22,816 bases of DNA, taken from contig JAEWRY010000043.1 of assembly GCA_023459875.1 (NCBI GenBank), forward strand, positions 1 through 22,816, given 5' to 3'. The position numbers and the translations under genes are program-made. Under the pieces are notes generated by a model. The model was not told the DNA's origin. It saw only the letters and a list, made by a program, of their open reading frames with translations, and ran no database searches. Positions 7,349-15,052 of this stretch are shown piece by piece; position 1 is the first letter of the stretch; every line of letters starts with the position of its first letter. Source of the stretch: Bacillota bacterium (GTDB lineage Bacteria > Bacillota > Clostridia > Oscillospirales > Oscillospiraceae).

Positions 7349-9803
7349 CTCCAGAGCCATCTATTTAACCGATAAGCTCCGGCGCCAGATGGCACGGATT
7401 CCTGAATTCCCCTGTACGCTGATCGAGGCCCCCATGGGCTACGGCAAGACGACAGCCGTGCGGGAATATTTAAAAGGCACGGACGCTCATGTGTTATGGC
7501 AGCGCATCTACGACGGCTCCGCCACCGGCTTCTGGACAGCCTTATGCCGTCTTCTGCGAGAAGTGGACGCGGGGCGTGCCGAAAGCCTTGAGCAGCTTGG
7601 GTTTCCCAACGACAGTGTCACGATGCAGGAGGCGCTGAGGCTGATCGGAGAAATGGCGCTCCCCCAGAAAACCGTCCTTGTACTTGACGATTATCATCTG
7701 GTCAGCGCCACCGACGTGAGCGGCTTTCTCCGCTTTCTGATCATCAGCGAAATCGAGGATTTACATATCATCCTGACGGCGCGCTTTGTCGAGCAGTTTC
7801 GGATTGAAGAGTTATCGCTCAAGGGGTATCTGCATCACATTGAGAAGGAGTTTTTTGAGCTGTCCCCCAGCGAAATTGTCGATTATTATCGGCGCTGCGG
7901 CGTCAGCCTGCGCCCGGACGAAGCGGAAAAGCTGTTCAGGCTCACGGAGGGCTGGATCAGCGCCTTGTACCTGCTGATGCTCAGCTATCGGGAAACAGGC
8001 AGTCTGGCGGATACGAACAATATTCAAAGGCTGGTGGAGAGCGCGATCTACGAGCCATTTTCACAGGAGGTCAAGGAGTTTCTCCTGAGCGTGTGCCTGT
8101 TCGACAGCTTCACCCTGAGGCAGGCCGTCCACATGTGGTGCGGCGAGGGGACGGAGACACTTTTGGCGGAGATTCGTGGGAAAAACGCCTTTATTACCTT
8201 TGACGCGGAAACGAAAACCTATCAGATGCACAACATTTTTACCGGTTTCCTGCGGGAGCGGCTTGAGCAAAAGACCGCCGATTACAGGTGCGGGCTCCAG
8301 AAAAAAGCCGGGCAATGGTGCCTTCAAGCGGGCGACTACTTGACCGCAATGCATCATTTCCACGCGGCGGAGGATTATGACAGCCTACTCTATGCGGCAG
8401 AGCTTGACAAAACCAGCAGCTTCGGCGCTGAGAAAAAAGCGCTTATCATCCGATATTTCGAGGAATGCCCCGCAGAACATCGAAAACGTCACCCTATGGC
8501 TCTGCTCGTTTATGCCATGGCGCTTGTGACCTTTAACGAAACCGTCTTGTTTCAAAAGGCCTGCCTGGAGCTGGCGCAGCTGATACAGTCCGGCGGCTTG
8601 GACGACGAACGCCGCGATGAGCTGGCCGGCGAGCTGGAGCTTTTGACGAGCTTTGGAAAATATAACGACATTATGGGCATGTCGGAGCACCACAAAAGGG
8701 CCTGCGCGCTGTTAAAAAAGCCCTCCGGCTTTATGGACACCACCGGCAGCTGGACTTTCGGCTCCCCTTCCGTGCTGTACATGTTCTACCGGGAGAGCGG
8801 AATGCTTGAACAGGAAATCCGGGACATGAAAGGAGCCATGCCGTACTATTACAGGCTCACGGACGGGCACGGCACAGGTGCGGAGCATCTGATGGAGGCG
8901 GAGAGGCATTTTAACAGAGGCGACGTGGAAAGTGCGAAGATCGCCGTGCATCGGGCGCTGTATCTGGCTGAGGAGGCAAAACAGCCCAACATGCTCCTGT
9001 GCGCGTTCTTCTTACAAGCCCGGATGGCTCTGTCGCAGGGGGACTACGCTCTGGTTCAGGAGCTGCTGCGGCAGATACACGAAACGGTGGAGAGCAACAG
9101 ACAGTATGTGCTCATCCATACGGTTGACCTGTGCCGGGGCTTCATCGACGCCAGCCTTGGGCAGAAGGATAGAATCCCGGAATGGCTGGCGGAAGGCGAC
9201 TTTAACTCAAGCCGCCTCTTCTTCCCGGCTAGAGCCTTTTATAATATCATCTACGGAAGGGCGCTGCTGCTGCGCGGGGACTACGCCAAGCTGCTCGGCC
9301 TCTCCGTTCAGTTTTTCGGGATCGCTTCGATTTTTCCCAGCGTGCTGGCAAACGTCTATATCCACATCTATGTGGGGGTTGCAAACCAGCGGCTCCACCG
9401 CAGGGCCGAGGCGTCGGACGCCATCCGGCAGGCGCTGGCGCTGGCCGCGCCGGACGAGGTCTGGATGCCCTTTGTGGAAAATGGGGAGGAAATAAAGCCG
9501 ATCCTCGATGCACTTTTGAGCGAGGGCGCTTACTGCGGGGAGATCAGGAAGATTCTGGCGCTCCTCGCTTCCTACCGGCAGGCTGTGGAGGGGATCAAAG
9601 CCGCCTATTTCGATAAGCACAGGCCGACGCTGTCCGAGCGGGAAATGGAGATTGCCCGCATGGCCGCCGAGGGCTGCTCAAACAGGGAAATTGGCGAACG
9701 GCTGTTCATCTCTCAAAACACGGTGAAAACCCAGCTGAAAAGCGTTTTTGAGAAGCTCGGCGTCAACTCCCGCGCACTTCTAAAGCAGAGTCTCGACCGT
9801 TAA
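7326..9803 (+). CDS. MalT/LAL-type LuxR transcriptional activator
   Basis: The protein has 825 residues. The start is ATG 7326 with AGGAGG about nine bases upstream; the frame is open further up to a GTG at 7197 but without a site. Residues 35-43 are a Walker A motif (APMGYGKTT) and about 117-126 a Walker B motif (VLVLDDYHLV), so this is a STAND-type ATPase. The middle, from about 330 to 760, is helical and TPR-like. The last 60 residues (LSEREMEIARMAAEGCSNREIGERLF...TVKTQLKSVFEKLGV) are a clear LuxR/GerE helix-turn-helix. Proteins of this class bind an inducer in the TPR region, oligomerise with ATP and activate nearby promoters. The next genes downstream are the DUF2442/SLH operon, with palindromes at 9806-9842 between them, so that operon is the obvious candidate target (inference). 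The inducer cannot be read from sequence. Confidence 0.92.
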   Translation: MPKQKIFNSRAIYLTDKLRRQMARIPEFPCTLIEAPMGYGKTTAVREYLKGTDAHVLWQRIYDGSATGFWTALCRLLREVDAGRAESLEQLGFPNDSVTMQEALRLIGEMALPQKTVLVLDDYHLVSATDVSGFLRFLIISEIEDLHIILTARFVEQFRIEELSLKGYLHHIEKEFFELSPSEIVDYYRRCGVSLRPDEAEKLFRLTEGWISALYLLMLSYRETGSLADTNNIQRLVESAIYEPFSQEVKEFLLSVCLFDSFTLRQAVHMWCGEGTETLLAEIRGKNAFITFDAETKTYQMHNIFTGFLRERLEQKTADYRCGLQKKAGQWCLQAGDYLTAMHHFHAAEDYDSLLYAAELDKTSSFGAEKKALIIRYFEECPAEHRKRHPMALLVYAMALVTFNETVLFQKACLELAQLIQSGGLDDERRDELAGELELLTSFGKYNDIMGMSEHHKRACALLKKPSGFMDTTGSWTFGSPSVLYMFYRESGMLEQEIRDMKGAMPYYYRLTDGHGTGAEHLMEAERHFNRGDVESAKIAVHRALYLAEEAKQPNMLLCAFFLQARMALSQGDYALVQELLRQIHETVESNRQYVLIHTVDLCRGFIDASLGQKDRIPEWLAEGDFNSSRLFFPARAFYNIIYGRALLLRGDYAKLLGLSVQFFGIASIFPSVLANVYIHIYVGVANQRLHRRAEASDAIRQALALAAPDEVWMPFVENGEEIKPILDALLSEGAYCGEIRKILALLASYRQAVEGIKAAYFDKHRPTLSEREMEIARMAAEGCSNREIGERLFISQNTVKTQLKSVFEKLGVNSRALLKQSLDR

Positions 9804-9805
9804 TG

Positions 9806-9842
9806 CGTAAAGTTTTACGTTCAAAATCACCCACCGGGTGAT
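9806..9842. promoter_or_regulatory. Two short palindromes upstream of SLH operon 2 (candidate operators)
   Basis: CGTAAA-GT-TTTACG (9806-9819) and ATCACCC-ACC-GGGTGAT (9826-9842) are perfect inverted repeats placed side by side just after the LuxR-type gene. LuxR-class proteins bind short dyad sites, so these are candidate binding sites for that regulator or its small partner. I see no good -35/-10 pair here; TACAAT at 9865-9870 is the best -10 but lies inside the terminator hairpin and has no matching -35. Confidence 0.4.
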
Positions 9843-9851
9843 ACAAAACCA

Positions 9852-9897
9852 AAAAAATCCACGGTACAATAAATGTACGGTGGATTTTTTCTATTTT
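9852..9897 (+). terminator. Terminator/attenuator hairpin before SLH operon 2
   Basis: The arms 9852-9868 and 9874-9890 pair at 16 of 17 positions (one G-G mismatch) around a five-base loop, with the T6 run built into the 3' arm and CTATTTT following. It is a strong terminator for the LuxR-type gene, and the A run on the other side makes it nearly symmetrical. GGAGG for the next gene starts at 9898, seven bases later. This leaves no room for a promoter after the hairpin, so the downstream operon must be read through it. Confidence 0.8.
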
Positions 9898-9910
9898 GGA
9901 GGTGAAGAGG

Positions 9911-10141
9911 ATGAGCAAAATTACCGGTCTCGTGCCGCAAGAGGATTATCGGATCGAGGTGCTTTTGGACAACGGCAGCAGCGTGACGCTGAATCTGGAG
10001 AGCAGGCTGGAAACGGTCCGCTTCGGTATGCTTGCGGACAAGGAACTGTTCAGGCGGGCCGTCACCGACGGGAGCTACATCCGATGGGACAACAAGGTGG
10101 AGATTTCAGTCAACGAACTGTTCCAACTGGCACAGAAATGA
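9911..10141 (+). CDS. DUF2442 family protein, first gene of SLH operon 2
   Basis: A 76-residue protein starting MSKITGLVPQEDYRIEVLLDNG. ATG 9911 follows GGAGG (9898-9902) by eight bases. The layout fits DUF2442: an N-terminal strand pair (I-x-x-x-x-P-x-x-x-Y-x-x-x-V-x-x-DNG), a middle part ending in LADKELFRRA, then a hydrophobic-W-x-x-x-(V)-E-I strand and a short C-terminal helix (VNELFQLAQ). These are small cytoplasmic proteins of unknown function, often found beside toxin-antitoxin or regulatory genes. The gene precedes the second SLH surface-protein gene by 30 bases with no promoter or terminator between, so the two are co-transcribed. Its place corresponds to that of the unrelated small protein at 469 in operon 1. 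Confidence 0.82.
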   Translation: MSKITGLVPQEDYRIEVLLDNGSSVTLNLESRLETVRFGMLADKELFRRAVTDGSYIRWDNKVEISVNELFQLAQK

Positions 10142-10171
10142 CGAGTTAATTTAAGAGGAGGAAATGACGAA

Positions 10172-13100
10172 ATGAAAACGGCAAAAAAACTTTTAAGCGT
10201 TGTTTTAACCCTATGTATGATGCTATCCCTGCTGCCCGCGACGGCGCTGGCGGATACGCCGACGATCAATTTTACAGTCAGCGACAGCAGCGGGCCCGCC
10301 GCGCCATACGGCTCTCTGGCAGACGCGATCGGCGGCGCGAAAGGCGGGGATACGATCACGCTTTCATCCGGTGATCTCAACTTGACAGAAGCCGTCACGA
10401 TCGATAAAAACCTTACGCTTGATTTGAACACCCACACGCTTAATCTTTCGTCAGCTGCGACGGTCGTAACCGTCGTGGCTGGCGGCAGCCTGACGGTCAC
10501 AAACGGTGTGCTGAATGTAACCGCAACGGGCGGCGAAGCAGCCCTGACCGTCGACGGCGGCACCCTGACGCTGGGCGCTAACGACGCGTCTGACCCGAAG
10601 ATTCACGTAACGGGTGTGAATATGGGCCTGACCGTCAAAAATGGCGGCAAGGCCACCTTGACGAGCGTGGAGACAACCGGAGATAACTGCACGGGCGTGC
10701 AGGCGACGGTAGGCGAGAATGCGACGGTCGTCGTCAAGGGAAATGTTACGGTCAGCGGCGAAAACAGCTATGGCGTTGAAGTATCCGGCGAACTCAATTC
10801 CGTTACAGTGGAAGGCAACATCTCGGCGACTGGCATAGGTTGTTTCGGCGCAAATGCGTCCGACCACGGCGCTGTCACGATTCAAAGGGATGTCGGTGTT
10901 GACGGAGCCGGCGGTGTCTGTAATAGCGGGCTGCGTGCTTCGGGTGGCGGTTCGGTTGCTGTCAACGGCAATGTCACGGTCAGCTCGGTTTCAGGCGGCC
11001 AGATCTTCTGTGGCGCCGTTGCAAGCGGTGTGGACAGTGTCGTTACTGTCAAAGGCAATATCACGGTCACCGGTGATGCCGGTGTAGGCGTAATGGCAGG
11101 GTGGGGCGGCACCATCACGGTTAACGGGAATGTCTCCGCATATATCGGTGCGCAGACGTATGCAGACGCAGGAGAGAACAGTCTTATTACGATTAACGGC
11201 GACATCTTCGCCGCAACCGACTATATCAGAATTGATTCTGTAAGCAAGAATGTCTCCGCCGGAGTGATCGGGACAGACGAAAATTCGGGCTATCTGGTTT
11301 ACACCGATCCAACTGTTGATGGCACACAAACCGTACGGGTTAAAGCGCCGGTCATGAACACGAAGACCGGGGTGTATTATCCTTCCCTCACCGACGCACT
11401 CATCGCGGCGGCGGACGGCGAAACCATCAAGCTGCTCAAGAATATCACCGAGTCGGTAACCTATACAAACACAGGTAAAACAATTGCAATTGACGGAAAT
11501 AACAAAACGATAACCAGTAAAACAGGCGATAGCATTGATGCGCTTGTGCTTTTCGGGTCTGGCACCATTAAGCTTAAAAACCTGACGCTTCAGGGTGGCG
11601 CTGCAACCGAGCAATCCGTTGGTCTTGAAGTTACCGGCAGCATTAATGTGCAAAGTGAAGGAACCGTCATTGCAAATGGCGGCGCCGTTGCCCCGAACTC
11701 CTACCCGGACGAAGTGAATATAAGCATTGGTTTGCAAGTCTCCAGCTCGGGCACTGTTAACATAACCGAGGCAAATGGCGGCACAGCCGCAGTAAGCACG
11801 GGCGTTCTGATCAATTCAGCGGGGACGGTGAATGTGTCAACAGCCACCGGTGAAATGGGTACTGAATTCAGTGTTGGCGTTCAAAATGCTTCATCTGGCA
11901 CGGTAAACGTTAACCATGCCATTGGAAACGCATCCGACTCGACGTGCAGCGGTTACGGTGTTGCGAACAACAGCGGCACAGTAAATGTCACCACCGCCAC
12001 AGGTACCGACTGCGGCGTGTTCAATGTGGGCGTCGGTACCGTCAATGTAACGACGGCCGCCGGTAAAAAGGGCGTGCATAACGGCAGCAGCCAAGGCACG
12101 GTGAACGTCTTCACGGCCATAGGCGGAACCCCTGCAACCGATATAGACAATGAAGGCGGCGGCACACTCAACTCTGGCGAGAACACTGCCGTTCTGACAC
12201 TGAATAAGGGAACAGGCACGAGCTGCGTGCTGGATTCCATCACCGTCGCGGCGTCGGGCGAAACCACGGTCGGCTCCCTGCCCAGCGTCTACAAGAACAA
12301 TACATACAACAATACCTGGTACACTGACAGCGCGAAGACAAATGCGTTTAGCGGCACGACGGTGACAGGCGCGGCGACGCTTTACAGCGACTACTATACA
12401 GCGGACGTAAAAATCAGCACCGCCGCCATTGCCGGCGTGACGGCTCCCGTCAGGGGCGCTGCGCCTGTGATAAGCCTTGCGGAAACGTCCGAATACACGG
12501 CCGCCATTGCGTGGTCTCCGGTGGTAAACGGAACCTTTGCCGCGAGCACGGCTTACACGGCGACAATCACCCTCACGCCTAAAATGGGCTATACCACAAC
12601 GGGCGTCGCCGCGAATTTCTTTACCGTGGCAGGCGCGACGGCGACAAATAGCGCCGATTCAGGCATTATTACAGCCATCTTCCCCGCCACAGCGGCGGCC
12701 GACTCGGGTAGTCCCACTACAGGCGGTGGCGGCGATAGCGCAACCACCACACCTACAATCACTGTCTCCGGCACGACAGCCACGACGACGGTAACACCTA
12801 CCATATCCGGCAGCGTGGCGACAGGCTCTGTCACCGCAGACCAGATGAGCGACGCGCTGAAAAAGGCACAGGCGGCGGCTGGCGCAAGCGGCACACCCAA
12901 AGTGGCAATCCAGATCAGCGGCGCGGCCGGCGCGAGCAGCGTCGGGATGACCATCCCGCATGCGTCTTTGCAGAGTCTTGTCTCCGGCGGCGTCGGCGCG
13001 CTGACGGTCTCCGGCCCGACGGGCTCCGTCAGCTTTGACGCGGCGGCGCTCAAAACCATCTCCGACGCATCCGGCGATGTAAACGTCACGATTGCCAAGA

Positions 13101-13936
13101 CGGACGGCTCTACGCTCTCCGATGCAGTACGGGCGCTCGTCGGCAGCCACCCGGTCTTTACCTTCAGCGTCACAAGTGGCGGGAGCGCAATCTCCCAGTT
13201 CGGCGGCGACGTGACCGTGTCCGTCTCGTATACTTTGGCAGCGGGCGAAGATCCCAACGCCATCGTCATCTACTACATTGCCGCGGACGGCACGCCCACA
13301 CCGATTCAGGATGCGCGCTATGACACCGCGACGGGTACGGTTATCTTTACTACGACCCACTTCTCGACCTATGCGGTGGGCTACAACAAGGTCAGCTTCA
13401 CCGATGTGGCGTCGGGTGCATGGTACCATGACGCCGTGACCTTCCTCGCTGCAAGAGGCATTACAAGCGGAACTACGGCGACAACCTTCGGCCCCGATGC
13501 GACATTGACCCGCGGCCAGTTCATCACGATGCTCCTACGGGCTTACGGCGTTGCGGCGGTAACGAACCCGACAGATAACTTCTCCGACGCCGGCAGTACG
13601 TACTACACCGGCTACCTCGCGGCGGCAAAGAAGCTCGGCATCACAACCGGCGTGGGAAATAACAAGTTCGCGCCCGATCAGGCCATCACCCGCCAAGAGA
13701 TGTTCACGCTTCTGTATAACGCACTGAAAGCCTTCGATAAGCTGCCGTCCGGCACGTCCGGCAAGGCTCTTGCCGACTTCACAGACGCCGGCAGTGTCGC
13801 CTCCTGGGCGGCCGACGCCATGACGGCGCTCGTCAAGGCAGGAACGGTCTCTGGCAGCAACAGCAAGCTCAATCCCACGGGCACCACCACGCGCGCAGAA
13901 ATGGCGCAGGTGCTGTATAATTTGCTGGGGAAATAA
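10172..13936 (+). CDS. Second secreted surface protein with three C-terminal SLH domains
   Basis: The protein has 1254 residues; ATG 10172 follows GGAGG (10157-10161) by ten bases. Residues 1-27 are a signal peptide (MKTAKKLL, hydrophobic core, cleavage after ATALA). A beta-helix-like region (about 35-390) carries repeated V-x-G-N-V/I-x-V strands and begins with a YGSLADAI...GDTITL unit. A second one (about 398-670) starts YYPSLTDALIAAADGETI and holds a run of SGTVNV-type strands. An InlB-like/Listeria-Bacteroides-type repeat follows (about 675-740, ending ATLYSDYY), then an Ig-like domain (about 745-845), a Gly linker, and the same pre-SLH domain as in the first SLH protein (RALVGSHPVF...HFSTYAVGYN). 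SLH repeats begin near 1076, 1137 and 1199. It should be anchored to the cell-wall polymer and displayed outside; adhesion is inference. Its C-terminal third is clearly homologous to the 776-6280 product, while the N-terminal display part differs. Confidence 0.93.
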   Translation: MKTAKKLLSVVLTLCMMLSLLPATALADTPTINFTVSDSSGPAAPYGSLADAIGGAKGGDTITLSSGDLNLTEAVTIDKNLTLDLNTHTLNLSSAATVVTVVAGGSLTVTNGVLNVTATGGEAALTVDGGTLTLGANDASDPKIHVTGVNMGLTVKNGGKATLTSVETTGDNCTGVQATVGENATVVVKGNVTVSGENSYGVEVSGELNSVTVEGNISATGIGCFGANASDHGAVTIQRDVGVDGAGGVCNSGLRASGGGSVAVNGNVTVSSVSGGQIFCGAVASGVDSVVTVKGNITVTGDAGVGVMAGWGGTITVNGNVSAYIGAQTYADAGENSLITINGDIFAATDYIRIDSVSKNVSAGVIGTDENSGYLVYTDPTVDGTQTVRVKAPVMNTKTGVYYPSLTDALIAAADGETIKLLKNITESVTYTNTGKTIAIDGNNKTITSKTGDSIDALVLFGSGTIKLKNLTLQGGAATEQSVGLEVTGSINVQSEGTVIANGGAVAPNSYPDEVNISIGLQVSSSGTVNITEANGGTAAVSTGVLINSAGTVNVSTATGEMGTEFSVGVQNASSGTVNVNHAIGNASDSTCSGYGVANNSGTVNVTTATGTDCGVFNVGVGTVNVTTAAGKKGVHNGSSQGTVNVFTAIGGTPATDIDNEGGGTLNSGENTAVLTLNKGTGTSCVLDSITVAASGETTVGSLPSVYKNNTYNNTWYTDSAKTNAFSGTTVTGAATLYSDYYTADVKISTAAIAGVTAPVRGAAPVISLAETSEYTAAIAWSPVVNGTFAASTAYTATITLTPKMGYTTTGVAANFFTVAGATATNSADSGIITAIFPATAAADSGSPTTGGGGDSATTTPTITVSGTTATTTVTPTISGSVATGSVTADQMSDALKKAQAAAGASGTPKVAIQISGAAGASSVGMTIPHASLQSLVSGGVGALTVSGPTGSVSFDAAALKTISDASGDVNVTIAKTDGSTLSDAVRALVGSHPVFTFSVTSGGSAISQFGGDVTVSVSYTLAAGEDPNAIVIYYIAADGTPTPIQDARYDTATGTVIFTTTHFSTYAVGYNKVSFTDVASGAWYHDAVTFLAARGITSGTTATTFGPDATLTRGQFITMLLRAYGVAAVTNPTDNFSDAGSTYYTGYLAAAKKLGITTGVGNNKFAPDQAITRQEMFTLLYNALKAFDKLPSGTSGKALADFTDAGSVASWAADAMTALVKAGTVSGSNSKLNPTGTTTRAEMAQVLYNLLGK

Positions 13937-13990
13937 AAGAGTTATATCGCAGAAAGTATAGAAAGCGGTCATCAAACATTCAACACAATA

Positions 13991-14087
13991 GAACAAAGTC
14001 AAGGGCAAACCCATCAAAAGATGGGGACGCAAAGCCATAGGGTCTAAAGCGTTCATCGAACGTTATGATAGCCTGGCTGCCGGAAGT
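13991..14087 (+). promoter_or_regulatory. Cyclic-di-GMP-I (GEMM) riboswitch aptamer, copy 2
   Basis: It has the same core as copy 1: GGGCAAACC, a CCCATC/GATGGG helix with an AAAA loop, GGACGCAAAGCC, the CGTTC/GAACG hairpin (loop ATC here, TTT in copy 1) and GCTGCCGG. The only differences from copy 1 within the aptamer are in that loop. No gene that is an obvious c-di-GMP target follows; the next coding sequence is the sigma-like gene near 14451, beyond a further terminator. Confidence 0.88.
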
Positions 14088-14090
14088 CGC

Positions 14091-14132
14091 AGAAGCCTGC
14101 CCTGTTTATCGGGGCAGGCTTCTGTCTTTATT
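14091..14132 (+). terminator. Terminator-like hairpin after riboswitch copy 2
   Basis: A perfect 12-bp stem, AGAAGCCTGCCC (14091-14102) with GGGCAGGCTTCT (14112-14123), is followed by GTCTTTATT. It is the expected expression platform position. The T tract is weak but better than in copy 1. Confidence 0.65.
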
Positions 14133-14299
14133 GACTTCTGACGGATTATTGCGGGCATCGGACTGGACTTTCGCGTCGCGCCATGGCGGAAAGGGCCCCG
14201 CATGACAATCAGTTCCGAGGTTCCCCGGAGGTCGAAATAAAGACGGTGAAAGCCGTTCGCGTACATATAACTTCTCAGAATACCGAGTTTCACGAAAGT

Positions 14300-14338
14300 C
14301 AGCATTTTGCCTGATCGGGCAAAGCGCTGGCTTTTTTT
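14300..14338 (+). terminator. Intrinsic terminator downstream of repeat copy 2
   Basis: CAGC (14300-14303) pairs with GCTG (14326-14329), and TTTGCC (14306-14311) pairs with GGCAAA (14318-14323), with a 2x2 internal loop and the loop TGATCG. Seven T residues follow at 14332-14338. It closes the transcript that contains the riboswitch and its conserved tail. From 14339 to 14436 I see only an AT/pyrimidine-rich spacer with TCGACTT repeated; no gene there. Confidence 0.7.
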
Positions 14339-14519
14339 ATTCGACTTGTTTTGACGTTTTTCAGCCCAAATCGACTTTTCGCTGCCGTTCGCCTCCGCTT
14401 CTGGCATTTTGACTCACCATCAAAATTTCAGAAAACGGAGGACAATCCCTATGGCGAAATATGATAAAAGAAAGGATTACCGTAAGAAATAAACCGGCTT
14501 AAGCGATGAGATCATCAAG

Positions 14520-14900
14520 GTGCTGGAGCAGAGCGACCGGAAGATGGAATATCAGCAGTACGACCTGAAGACGGAGCGCTTTCGCGTTCATTACGCGGCG
14601 CAGACCGTTATCTGCATCCCAAGCCGGGAGGATTCCTATGACCGGCTGCTGGAGGAAAACCGACAGTTTGCCATCGATGGCGAGAGCGTGGAGGATGCCG
14701 CGGTCAAAACGGTATTGATCGAAAAAATGCTGAAATGCTTAACGCTTCTCACCCAGAACGAAAGGGATCTGATCACCGCCCTGTTCTTTGAAGGAAAAAG
14801 CGAGCGCAAGCTGGCCAAGGAATCCGGCGTTCCTCAGAGGACGATCAATGACAGGAAAACAAAGATCCTTGGCAAATTGAAAAAACTCTTGGAAAAGTAA
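14520..14900 (+). CDS. Sigma-70-like factor of conjugative-element type; 5' end interrupted by an in-frame stop
   Basis: The reading frame begins at ATG 14451, nine bases after GGAGG (14437-14441), and reads MAKYDKRKDYRKK. It then meets TAA at 14490-14492 and continues in the same frame as TGLSDEIIKVLEQSDRKMEYQQYDL to the stop at 14898-14900. The first remaining in-frame start is GTG 14520, without a good ribosome binding site, giving 126 residues. The C-terminal half (LLTQNERDLITALFFEGKSERKLAKESGVPQRTIND) is a sigma region-4-like helix-turn-helix. Related small sigma factors of Firmicutes conjugative elements keep the N-terminal part uninterrupted, as I recall them, so a lysine codon changed to TAA is the simplest explanation. 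The gene is either a pseudogene or makes a shortened protein by reinitiation. Function in element gene expression is inferred from the family. Confidence 0.7.
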   Translation: MLEQSDRKMEYQQYDLKTERFRVHYAAQTVICIPSREDSYDRLLEENRQFAIDGESVEDAAVKTVLIEKMLKCLTLLTQNERDLITALFFEGKSERKLAKESGVPQRTINDRKTKILGKLKKLLEK

Positions 14901-14961
14901 CCGCGCGGGCAGACAGGCTCCCAGCGGGGAAATCAGATCTGGCACAACGGGCAAAAGCACA

Positions 14962-15005
14962 ATCAGGCGGTCATGCAAAACAGGAGTGATGCAAGGCCGC
15001 CTGAT
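14962..15005. repeat. 9-bp inverted repeat between convergent genes
   Basis: ATCAGGCGG (14962-14970) and CCGCCTGAT (14997-15005) are perfect inverted repeats around 26 bases that hold two direct copies of ATGCAA. The hairpin lies between the sigma-like gene and the convergent lipoprotein gene. No good T tract follows on either strand, so it is at best a weak bidirectional terminator. Confidence 0.4.
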
Positions 15006-15052
15006 ATATGTAAGGCTTCAGCGGACACGCTCATGGCAGCTACGCGCCCGCG

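Larger units (their letters stand above)
13985..14276 (+). repeat. 292-bp direct repeat, copy 2 (carries c-di-GMP-I riboswitch)
   Basis: This is the partner of 6328-6619, in the same orientation, at the same place relative to an SLH gene (48 bases after the stop codon) and with about 96% identity. After AACTTCTC the sequence differs completely from copy 1: here it continues into a terminator and the mobile-element-like region. Most differences fall in loops or preserve pairing. Confidence 0.92.

Noticed and set aside
10164..10175. Three-codon frame overlapping the start of the second SLH gene
   Set aside because: Its ATG is only two bases from GGAGG, too close for initiation; the overlap with the real start is likely chance.
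10451..13429. Minus-strand open frames of 144-256 residues inside the second SLH gene
   Set aside because: They lie antisense to a well-supported gene, with no start signals and composition dictated by the repeated plus-strand codons.
14183..14314. 43-codon plus-strand frame in copy 2 (start MAERAPHDNQ), ending in the terminator
   Set aside because: It has no ribosome binding site and mostly non-synonymous change against copy 1. The stop followed by a terminator is suggestive, but not enough to call a gene.
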